Source of the DNA: Verrucomicrobiales bacterium
GTDB lineage: Bacteria > Verrucomicrobiota > Verrucomicrobiia > Verrucomicrobiales > Akkermansiaceae
DNA: 7,314 nucleotides
NCBI GenBank assembly: GCA_002729295.1
Contig: PBTU01000154.1
Location: forward strand, 1 to 7,314
Direction of reading: 5' to 3'
The notes beneath the pieces are model-generated. The model did not search any database. It worked only from the letters and a program-made list of their open reading frames with translations, and was not told the origin of the DNA. Numbering within the stretch: position 1 is the stretch's first letter; each line of letters opens with the position of its first letter. This document shows, in pieces, positions 1-5,588 of this stretch. The translations under genes and the position numbers were made by a program.

Positions 1-2
1 AT

Positions 3-89
3 CCTCGGAATTTTATCTTTGCGGGCCCGCCAATGAAGACTAATGCCTTCACCAAAAGGTTCGCCAAACTTGGTGTCTTTCCCGGATAA
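3..89 (+). CDS. C-terminal end of an upstream gene, possibly an FNR-type oxidoreductase (partial)
   Basis: The frame is open from the left edge and ends at TAA 87-89, giving 28 residues that begin PRNFIFAGPPMKT and end KRFAKLGVFPG. The pattern of hydrophobic residues, then (A)GPPM, a helix and LGV resembles the end of the NAD(P)-binding domain of ferredoxin-NADP-reductase-like flavoproteins, where the usual form is CGPPxM, a helix, then LGV. Here alanine stands where cysteine is common, and the protein stops soon after LGV, so the family call is tentative. The fragment is too short for more. If real, it sets the next gene's start at 121, because the alternative ATG at 43 would overlap this frame by 47 bases. 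The gap to 121 is 31 bases, which would suit co-transcription. Confidence 0.45.
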   Translation, partial: PRNFIFAGPPMKTNAFTKRFAKLGVFPG

Positions 90-120
90 ACCGGAGTTGT
101 CGAAATTCAATTCAAAACCC

Positions 121-975
121 ATGGCTCAAACACGTCCTCCTTCTTTAAAAATACACATCAACGGTTGGTCGCTTCTCGATGAAGCCGATCCCATGACTGA
201 GTCGGGCCTGCACACGCAGCTTTCGGCCATCAAGGAAGCCGGGTTTCAGAGTTATTGCTGGAGTCCCGACAACCCGAAGCTGAAAGAATTACTCGAAGAG
301 TATGACTTGCGTTTCGGCGGTGCTTTTGACGCAGCTAGGGCAGAGCAATTTTCCCCGGCAATTGCCGCTAGTATGGCCATTGACCATGGTCCGATCAATT
401 GTCAGTTGGGTGACGACAACACGCCGGTGGAAGAGGCCATTGAGCTCTCCCTCAAGCTGATGGCGGAAGCTGCGAAACAAAATGCCCCGGTACATCTGGA
501 GGTCCACCGTGACACCTGCACCGAGACGCCTGAAAAAACCGCCGCGATTATCGAAGGTTTCAAAGCCAACACCGGGAAAGATCCTTTGATGAACTTCGAC
601 TTCTCCCACCCCGCCGTGGTGAAACACATGATGGCGGAAGATTACATCCCGCGGCTTCTCACACCCGAGATTGTGCCCGTTTTTCAGAAAGCTACGCTTT
701 GGCATATCCGTCCCTTCAACGCTCAACACTGTCAGGTGCCAATCACCGATGGGCGGGGCAATTTTTCTCCCGAGTATCTGGCGTGCCGCCCCTTCGTCAG
801 GCAAGCGCTCAGGTATTGGTTGCAGGGTCCCCGCCCAACGAACGAGCTTTGGGTCATGCCCGAGATTGGCACCTCTCATGAATACAAATTGAGCTGCTTC
901 CCGAACATCTGGGAGGACACGGTCGTCTTGGGTAAGGATATTCAAAAGATCTGGGATGAAGAGCTGGCCCTCTGA
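121..975 (+). CDS. Sugar phosphate isomerase/epimerase-like TIM-barrel protein
   Basis: This is a 284-residue cytoplasmic protein with no signal peptide or membrane segment. It reads like the AP-endonuclease-2/xylose-isomerase-like TIM-barrel superfamily. The first strand and helix are visible (KIHINGWSLL near residue 10, then an IKEAGFQSYCWSP segment near 37-49). Candidate divalent-metal or catalytic residues sit at expected barrel strand ends: Glu127 and His129 in HLEVHRDT, Asp160 in NFDFSH, His195 in WHIRPFN and Glu248 in MPEIG. Length is normal for the family. Substrate cannot be inferred; members isomerise or epimerise sugars, sugar phosphates or inositol derivatives. An in-frame ATG at 43 would add 26 proline- and serine-rich residues unlike a barrel start and would overlap the upstream frame, so I chose ATG 121. 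Neither start has a good Shine-Dalgarno sequence. A possible terminator follows at 1007-1040. Confidence 0.8.
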   Translation: MAQTRPPSLKIHINGWSLLDEADPMTESGLHTQLSAIKEAGFQSYCWSPDNPKLKELLEEYDLRFGGAFDAARAEQFSPAIAASMAIDHGPINCQLGDDNTPVEEAIELSLKLMAEAAKQNAPVHLEVHRDTCTETPEKTAAIIEGFKANTGKDPLMNFDFSHPAVVKHMMAEDYIPRLLTPEIVPVFQKATLWHIRPFNAQHCQVPITDGRGNFSPEYLACRPFVRQALRYWLQGPRPTNELWVMPEIGTSHEYKLSCFPNIWEDTVVLGKDIQKIWDEELAL

Positions 976-1006
976 CCGGGTGGACCGATACCGTTGGTTC
1001 GCGGGC

Positions 1007-1040
1007 CCGCCTAGCCAAGATTCTTTAACGGCGGTTTTTT
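1007..1040 (+). terminator. Possible rho-independent terminator after the isomerase-like gene
   Basis: CCGCC (1007-1011) can pair with GGCGG (1030-1034) around an 18-base loop and is followed directly by six T residues (1035-1040). It lies 32 bases after the stop codon at 975, where a terminator would be expected. The stem is only five base pairs and the loop is long, so it is weak on paper. Confidence 0.35.
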
Positions 1041-1069
1041 ATCGTCTGGGTTGCCGTCGGGGTGAAAGT

Positions 1070-1234
1070 TTAGGCGGGGATGCGAAGCCGCCTTGGTGAT
1101 CGAACAGCCGGATTGGTCTTTTTCACTTCTCCAAACAGAGCTAACACCATGGCATGAGCATTCAGCGGGAAGAAACAACGCAACGCATCAGCCGTCGCCG
1201 CTGTGAAGAAATAGCGGGACTCGCGGCTCTTCAT
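1070..1234 (-). CDS. Unrecognised small ORF, 54 aa
   Basis: The frame runs from ATG at 1234-1232 to TAA at 1072-1070. The product begins MKSRESRYFFTAATADALR and continues through a hydrophobic centre (FFPLNAHAMVLALFGEVKK, residues 21-39) to a basic tail (RSPRRLRIPA). I do not recognise a family. The composition looks more protein-like than a random frame, with an amphipathic or hydrophobic helix followed by a positively charged end, but an ORF this short is also common by chance. There is no Shine-Dalgarno sequence, and an in-frame TGA lies just upstream, so the start cannot move far. It is transcribed against both neighbours, which means it would need its own promoter. It could equally be the accidental translation of a conserved intergenic or RNA element. 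Confidence 0.25.
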   Translation of the reverse strand: MKSRESRYFFTAATADALRCFFPLNAHAMVLALFGEVKKTNPAVRSPRRLRIPA

Positions 1235-1344
1235 TCGGGATGAACGGATTCAAAGCAGGGGGCAGACCTTGACAGGATTTCAGCTCGTTTCGAATTCAGT
1301 TGTCGGATGATTATTTTTAGAAGAAAACTTAAGCCTATTTTTTG

Positions 1345-1593
1345 ATGAACTTCCCAGACTTAGCCAAGCTCCTTGAGGCCCGGATTACCGTGATTGCCGA
1401 CCATGAATTCCGTGATCGGGATCCTGAGGCCCACCTTGAAGCCCTCAAGAGTGTGAGCGAAGCGATCGTGTCCTGGCACGAATTACATCGGAGCGTGATC
1501 GATGGGAACCTCGATCACTTCCTCACCGGAGCCAGTTATCAAAAGGCCCTTCTCTATCTTGAGACCGGGACGCGGCGGTCGTGCGGGGAGTAA
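1345..1593 (+). CDS. Small conserved-looking hypothetical protein, 82 aa
   Basis: The product begins MNFPDLAKLLEARITVIADH and is cytoplasmic, acidic in its first half and probably all-helical: a helix around residues 5-20 (LAKLLEARITVIADH), another around 28-49 (EAHLEALKSVSEAIVSWHEL) and a last around 55-75 (GNLDHFLTGASYQKALLYLE). There is no cysteine pair, signal peptide or DNA-binding motif that I can identify, and I do not recognise the family. The histidine- and acid-rich stretch ADHEFRDRDPEAH (residues 18-30) is its most distinctive part. A TTG codon directly before the ATG is also in frame, but ATG 1345 is preferred. No Shine-Dalgarno sequence is present; the leader is T-rich. It stands alone, with long gaps on both sides, so context gives no role. 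Confidence 0.65.
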   Translation: MNFPDLAKLLEARITVIADHEFRDRDPEAHLEALKSVSEAIVSWHELHRSVIDGNLDHFLTGASYQKALLYLETGTRRSCGE

Positions 1594-1616
1594 GGTGGGG
1601 CCGCCCTTGCGTTTTT
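1592..1616 (+). terminator. Weak terminator candidate after the 82-aa gene
   Basis: AAGG (1592-1595) can pair with CCTT (1605-1608), with a bulged T and one further G-C pair inside, and five T residues follow at 1612-1616 after a three-base gap. It overlaps the stop codon. The stem is short, so this is only suggestive. Confidence 0.2.
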
Positions 1617-1638
1617 CATTAACTGGAGTATCTACAAG

Positions 1639-1689
1639 TTTACCGAGTAATTAGGCCGGTAAATTCTAAATGCTGGTAACTTTACCAGC
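1639..1689. promoter_or_regulatory. Palindrome cluster with TTTACC/GGTAAA half-sites (candidate operator)
   Basis: Two inverted repeats lie side by side, 51-101 bases before the cytochrome start. The first is TTTACCG (1639-1645) facing CGGTAAA (1657-1663), seven perfect pairs with an 11-base spacer. The second is GCTGGTAACTTTACCAGC (1672-1689), eight perfect pairs with a two-base spacer. Both use the same core, TTTACC/GGTAA, giving four half-sites in 51 bases; the two TTTACC copies start 42 bases apart, close to four helical turns. This suits binding of a dimeric transcription factor. The second repeat could also form a hairpin, but no T-run follows, so it is not a terminator. The regulator is unknown. 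Confidence 0.45.
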
Positions 1690-1710
1690 CTGCCGAGGGG
1701 TGATTGGCAA

Positions 1711-1739
1711 AGAAGAAGGTATTAATGAGAGTGGAATAG
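1711..1739 (+). promoter_or_regulatory. Shine-Dalgarno-like site and four-codon minicistron abutting the cytochrome start
   Basis: A purine-rich AGAAGAAGG (1711-1719) lies 20 bases before ATG 1740, too far to serve it well, but five bases before another ATG at 1725. That ATG opens the frame ATG AGA GTG GAA TAG (1725-1739), encoding MRVE, whose stop codon touches the cytochrome ATG (TAGATG). Ribosomes loaded at 1725 could terminate and restart at 1740. Alternatively the GAGAGTGGA stretch (1728-1736) may serve directly as a poor ribosome site. Confidence 0.3.
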
Positions 1740-4133
1740 ATGAAATCTCAGAGTAGTATCGGGCGTATCGCTGCCGCCTCTATGTTCCACAGATCGTTGA
1801 TTTTTATCCCGCTGCTTTTCAGTTCTGCCATCGGAGATCTGCGGAGTGATCTTGAGCCGTTTTTGGAAAGTCATTGTTACGATTGTCACGATGACATAGA
1901 TGCCGAGGGCGATCTGAATCTTCTGGATCTTAAATTTGATCCATCAAGCCCTCAAGATCTCAAGATCTGGGAAGAGGTCTTTAATCGCGTTGAATTGGGT
2001 GAAATGCCGCCCAAGAAGAAGGATCGTCCTGAAGCGGGGGAGATGAAGAGGTTTCTTCATTCGCTGGAAAAACCGCTGACTGACGCGGCGCGACGTGATT
2101 TGGACGAGCAGGGACGGGTGCATGGGCGTCGACTGACCCGGGAGGAGTATGAAAACTCGCTGCATGACCTATTGGGAATCGACGTGCCCCTGAAGGATCA
2201 TTTAACCGCGGATCAAGAAGAGGGATTTGAAAACACGTCATCTCATCAGCAGATGTCGCATTTTCATTTGGACAGTTATTTGCGTGCGGCTGATGTGGCG
2301 CTGGGTGAAGCCTTCAAAAGGGCCGTGAACGGGGATGAGACTTACAAGAAGGTTTATACACCCAAGATCCTGACGACCAAGAGAAGGGGAGACGGGAATT
2401 ATCGCGGACCGGAATTGCGTAATGGCAAGGCAATATCCTGGACGATGACTTTGCAGTTTGTGGGGAGGATGTACCCCACCCGCGTGCCGGCTGATGGTTG
2501 GTATCGGGTGACAATTGAGGATGTCGATGCGGTGAACCCGGGGGCGGATGGTACGGTCTGGGGTGTCTTGCAGTCGAGCTCGGGCTCATCCGCGGAACCC
2601 TTGCTCTATCCGGTGGGATTGATTGAGGCAACCAAGAATCCAACCACCAGGACATACGAGGCATGGATTCAAAAAGGGCATTGCCTCATTTTAAAACCGG
2701 ATATCGGCGGAGCAAAAAATGCTCGAATTTCCAAGAACGGAAATCTGGTCTACAATGGGCAGGATTTGGAGAAGAAGGGATTTCAGGGGATTCGTTTTGG
2801 TGAGATCACGGTTGAGCGAATTTATCCTCATGCGACTCGATGGGAGCTTCGGAACAAGCTCTTTCCGGGACTGAACTATAAGGAGCTTAAGGCTCCTGGA
2901 TTCGACCACGAGGCGGCGTTCAAACGCTTGATATCGAACTTCGCCTGGCGAGCTTTCCGTGGGCAAAGCAATGAAGAAAGAATCAAACCCTATCTGGCGC
3001 TGGCCAAGCGGACATTCGCGGAAAAGAAGGATTTCGTTCAGGCCTTGCGGTCCGCATACCATGCGATTCTATGCTCACCGTATTTCCTGACCTTTATCGA
3101 GAAGCCGGGGGATTTGAGTGGTCAGGCTTTGGCCTCTCGTCTGAGCTATTTGTTGTGGAAGTCCTTGCCGGATGATCAATTACTCAAGCTGGCAGCGGGG
3201 AAGAAATTGCGCGACCCCAAGGTGCTCTCGGCCCAGATCGAGCGGATGTTGGCTAATAAGAAATCCGGGCGCTTTATCAATTCCTTCACTGACCAATGGC
3301 TCGATCTACGGAAGATTGATTTTACCCAGCCGGATCCGAGGAGGTTTCGCTTTTTTGATTACCCGCTACAGCAGTCGATGCTGGCGGAGACACGGGCCTA
3401 CGTTCAGGAGTTGATTCACGGTAACCACCCGGTACAAAAGCTGCTGCGCTCGGACTTTGCTTTTTTGAACTCCCGTCTCAAGCGACAATATCAGCTCAAG
3501 AACACGCCGGTGAAAGCCGGCAAGGGTTTGCAGAAGGTGAAAGTCGATCCCTTTGCCCGATCGGGCTTGCTCACCCAGGGGGCCATCTTGAAGATTACTG
3601 CAGATGGCTCGGTGACCTCGCCCATCTTGCGGGGGATTTGGGTTAATGAGCGGATTCTTGGTCGTCACATTCCGCCACCTCCACCGAATGTTCCGGCGGT
3701 GGAACCTGATATTCGTGGCGCGGTTTCCATCCGGGACCAGCTCGCCAAGCACAGCAAGGAGGCTTCCTGTATCGGCTGTCACGCTAAGATCGATCCGGCG
3801 GGATTCGCCTTGGAAACCTTTGATCCCATCGGGCAGTTCCGCACGAAATATGGAACAAAGAAGACATCCGCCAAAGTGGATCCCTCGGGTGTTACCCCTG
3901 ATGGGCTTCCCTTTCCGGGCTTTCAGGCCTGGCGCGGGATTTATCTAGAGAAGCCCAAGATGTTGGCCCGCTCCTTCGTTTCTCAGTTCTTGCAATATGC
4001 CACCGGTGGTGAAATTTATTTCAGCGACCGAGAGTATTTGGATGAGATTGTTGAAAAATCAGGCGTCAAGGGCTATGGAATGAAAGCACTCATTCACGCC
4101 TCGCTCAACAGTCCAATTTTCCTGAAAAAGTAA
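1740..4133 (+). CDS. Exported c-type cytochrome-like protein, DUF1592/DUF1588/DUF1585 architecture
   Basis: This is a 797-residue exported protein of the multi-domain PVC cytochrome family; its reaction is unknown. Residues 16-32 form a Sec-type signal with the hydrophobic core LIFIPLLFSSAIG; an internal ATG at 1782 (Met15) would keep that signal. Visible in order: a haem-c motif CYDCH (46-50) in a Planctomycete-cytochrome-like region; a DUF1587-like segment RRLTREEYENSLHDLLGI (130-147); a beta-rich centre (about 230-365) like PA14 or carbohydrate-binding inserts; DUF1595-like (about 390-450); DUF1592-like (about 460-585); DUF1588-like (about 603-705), with GLLTQGAIL, a PPPPP run and a second haem motif CIGCH (677-681); and DUF1585-like (about 720-795). 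Both CXXCH motifs are intact, so two haems are predicted. Length is normal. The DUF1552 gene follows after 12 bases. Confidence 0.9.
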   Translation: MKSQSSIGRIAAASMFHRSLIFIPLLFSSAIGDLRSDLEPFLESHCYDCHDDIDAEGDLNLLDLKFDPSSPQDLKIWEEVFNRVELGEMPPKKKDRPEAGEMKRFLHSLEKPLTDAARRDLDEQGRVHGRRLTREEYENSLHDLLGIDVPLKDHLTADQEEGFENTSSHQQMSHFHLDSYLRAADVALGEAFKRAVNGDETYKKVYTPKILTTKRRGDGNYRGPELRNGKAISWTMTLQFVGRMYPTRVPADGWYRVTIEDVDAVNPGADGTVWGVLQSSSGSSAEPLLYPVGLIEATKNPTTRTYEAWIQKGHCLILKPDIGGAKNARISKNGNLVYNGQDLEKKGFQGIRFGEITVERIYPHATRWELRNKLFPGLNYKELKAPGFDHEAAFKRLISNFAWRAFRGQSNEERIKPYLALAKRTFAEKKDFVQALRSAYHAILCSPYFLTFIEKPGDLSGQALASRLSYLLWKSLPDDQLLKLAAGKKLRDPKVLSAQIERMLANKKSGRFINSFTDQWLDLRKIDFTQPDPRRFRFFDYPLQQSMLAETRAYVQELIHGNHPVQKLLRSDFAFLNSRLKRQYQLKNTPVKAGKGLQKVKVDPFARSGLLTQGAILKITADGSVTSPILRGIWVNERILGRHIPPPPPNVPAVEPDIRGAVSIRDQLAKHSKEASCIGCHAKIDPAGFALETFDPIGQFRTKYGTKKTSAKVDPSGVTPDGLPFPGFQAWRGIYLEKPKMLARSFVSQFLQYATGGEIYFSDREYLDEIVEKSGVKGYGMKALIHASLNSPIFLKK

Positions 4134-4145
4134 TCGCTCGCTCCC

Positions 4146-5393
4146 ATGTATATCTCTACTCAAAAATCCCTTCCGCGCCGTACCGTTTTGAAGCAAGCGG
4201 GAGTTGCGTTGAGCCTGCCATTTCTTGACGCAATGTGCCCGGCCTTCGGGGCCTCGAGTCCGGTGAAGCCAAAGCGTTTCGTGGGCGTGTCGCTGGCGCT
4301 GGGATTGCATAATCCCTTTTTGGTCCCGAAAGATAAAGGTGCCAGCTACACGCCTTCTCCTTACCTTAAGTCGCTGCAGGATATTCGCGACAAATTCACC
4401 GTTATTTCCGGCACCTCGCACCCCGGAGTACAGGGCGGTCACACCGCGGAAGGATCGATTTATTCGGCTTGTCCAATGGGGCGGGGTAAGGTGAGCAAGA
4501 ATACTATCTCCCTGGACCAGTTAATGGCCAAGCATCTCGGGCACGAGACGCGATTCCCTTCGCTGGTTCTTAATAACAGTGGTGAGCGTTCTCCTTCCTA
4601 TACCGAAAATGGTGCAATGATTCCTGCTGTCAGTGATTCGCGGAAGCTCTTCGCTTCGCTCTTCGTCGACGACAGCCCTCAGGCCAAAACGCGTCAGGCT
4701 GAAATCGCGCAAGGCGGACAATCAATCATGGATATCGTTCGCTCCGAAGCCAAGGCGCTCGAACGTGAGGTGGGACCCGGAGATCGCGAGAAACTGGACG
4801 AGTGGTATACCTCGGTGCGGGAACTTGAGAAGCGACTGGAGGCCAACGAGGCGTGGATTAACAAACCCAAACCCAAGGTCAAAAAAGCACCGCAATCACC
4901 AGACCGAAACAGTGCGCCGGACATCACGCGGGCTTTTCTCGATACTGTTCTTCTGGCACTGCAAACTGACTCGACGCGATTTGTGACGCTGCATTGTTCT
5001 CACAATGCGGTGCGGGGACTCGACGGAGTGGACGAATCATATCACTCCCTTTCCCACCACGGACGAAGCGAAGAGAAGCTGGATCAGCTTGCGATAGTCG
5101 AACAAGCGGTCATTGATCACTGGGCGAATTTCCTCCGTCAACTGCAAGGAGCGGAGTTGCTCGATGACACCATGGTCCTGCTGACCTCGAACCTTGGAAA
5201 CGCTTCCTCGCACGACAACCGGAACATGCCGGTTCTCTTCGGTGGAGGCGGATACCAGCATGGCCAGCATTTGGCCTTCAGTCAGACCAACAACTATCCG
5301 CTGCCGAATCTTTACCTTTCGATGTTGCAAAACCTCGGCCTGGAACAAGGGCGCTTCGCGACCTCGACTTCGACGATGAAGGGCTTGGTGTAG
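4146..5393 (+). CDS. DUF1552 family protein with a twin-arginine export signal
   Basis: This 415-residue protein starts with a Tat signal: the twin arginines R11-R12 in LPRRTVLKQAG, then the hydrophobic stretch VALSLPFLDAM (20-30). The rest matches the DUF1552 layout. I see FVGVSLALGLHNPFLVP (45-61), SHPGVQGGHT (91-100), a helical middle (about 195-240), YHSLSHHG (299-306), and TSNLGNASSHDNRNMPVLFGGGG (347-369); the His- and Asp-rich segments could form a metal or active site. Tat export implies it folds, possibly with a cofactor, before leaving the cytoplasm. The family has no established activity to my knowledge. It is habitually found beside DUF1592-type cytochromes, as here with a 12-base gap and no Shine-Dalgarno sequence of its own, which suggests translational coupling. 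Length is typical. It is not a DUF1501 protein, which has a different pattern. Confidence 0.9.
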   Translation: MYISTQKSLPRRTVLKQAGVALSLPFLDAMCPAFGASSPVKPKRFVGVSLALGLHNPFLVPKDKGASYTPSPYLKSLQDIRDKFTVISGTSHPGVQGGHTAEGSIYSACPMGRGKVSKNTISLDQLMAKHLGHETRFPSLVLNNSGERSPSYTENGAMIPAVSDSRKLFASLFVDDSPQAKTRQAEIAQGGQSIMDIVRSEAKALEREVGPGDREKLDEWYTSVRELEKRLEANEAWINKPKPKVKKAPQSPDRNSAPDITRAFLDTVLLALQTDSTRFVTLHCSHNAVRGLDGVDESYHSLSHHGRSEEKLDQLAIVEQAVIDHWANFLRQLQGAELLDDTMVLLTSNLGNASSHDNRNMPVLFGGGGYQHGQHLAFSQTNNYPLPNLYLSMLQNLGLEQGRFATSTSTMKGLV

Positions 5394-5417
5394 GGGCTGC
5401 GCCAGATGCAGAAGAGG

Positions 5418-5585
5418 CTACCGGTTTTTTGGTAACACCCATTGAAGTTTTGGTGACCATTTGGCGACTCTATCTGAGGATGCAGGCAACTCTGTAAAAT
5501 GGTTGTGAAGACAAGCTCTCTTGCGGAGTTCCTCCTGCGTGGCGATTTTATCCGGCAGGATATTAGGCTCTCTGGCCTTCGCCAC
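5418..5585 (-). CDS. Doubtful 55-codon ORF in frame after the RNase stop
   Basis: From GTG at 5585-5583 the frame stays open to TAG at 5420-5418. The product begins VAKAREPNILPDKIATQEEL and is unrecognised. It is in the same frame as the beta-CASP gene, separated only by its TAA stop and one codon. No Shine-Dalgarno sequence serves the GTG. It could be a chance frame, a small downstream cistron, or the remains of a longer C-terminus cut by the TAA. Beta-CASP proteins normally end where this one ends, so an old extension is unlikely. Confidence 0.15.
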   Translation of the reverse strand: MAKAREPNILPDKIATQEELRKRACLHNHFTELPASSDRVAKWSPKLQWVLPKNR

Positions 5586-5586
5586 G
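5538..5586. repeat. Inverted repeat with a nested hairpin between convergent genes
   Basis: CGTGGCGA (5538-5545) and TCGCCACG (5579-5586) are perfect 8-base inverted copies with a 33-base interval. Inside the interval, TATCC (5549-5553) and GGATA (5558-5562) can form a smaller hairpin. The element lies just past the RNase stop on the minus strand and 145 bases past the DUF1552 stop on the plus strand, so it could help end or protect transcripts. No T-run follows on either strand, and an 8-base pair at this spacing is not rare by chance. Confidence 0.25.
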
Positions 5587-5588
5587 GC

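Larger units (their letters stand above)
976..1341. other. 366-base intergenic region
   Basis: This stretch holds the terminator candidate (1007-1040), a 54-codon minus-strand ORF of unknown standing (1070-1234) and a small GC hairpin, GGCGG 1073-1077 with CCGCC 1088-1092. A perfect -35-like TTGACA occurs at 1269-1274, but there is no acceptable -10 hexamer 16-18 bases further on, so I do not call a promoter. Nothing resembling a tRNA, a known riboswitch or a mobile-element end was seen. Confidence 0.6.

Noticed and set aside
2..43. Frame reading FYLCGPANED with a stop that overlaps ATG 43, resembling an FNR CGP motif
   Set aside because: The neighbouring frame (3-89) gives AGPPM followed by the expected helix and LGV without any frameshift, so it explains the resemblance better.
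289..945. Minus-strand open frame of 218 codons
   Set aside because: It lies wholly opposite the TIM-barrel gene and has low-complexity, Arg/Gly-rich sequence with no recognisable motif.
21..1011. Palindrome GCGGGCCCGCC present at 21-31 and again at 1001-1011, flanking the isomerase gene
   Set aside because: Several 11-base repeats are expected by chance in 7.3 kb, the flanks do not match, and the first copy lies inside a plausible coding frame, so it is not evidence of a mobile element.
1269..1297. Perfect TTGACA -35 hexamer upstream of the 82-aa gene
   Set aside because: No -10 hexamer with useful similarity to TATAAT occurs 16-18 bases downstream.
3682..3696. Run of five prolines in the cytochrome
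   Set aside because: A proline run at this place is a usual feature of the DUF1588 segment, not an anomaly.
5419..5434. TACC-GGTTTTTT-GGTA hairpin with a T-run after the DUF1552 gene
   Set aside because: The T residues are in the loop rather than after the stem, and the stem is only four pairs, so it does not look like a terminator.
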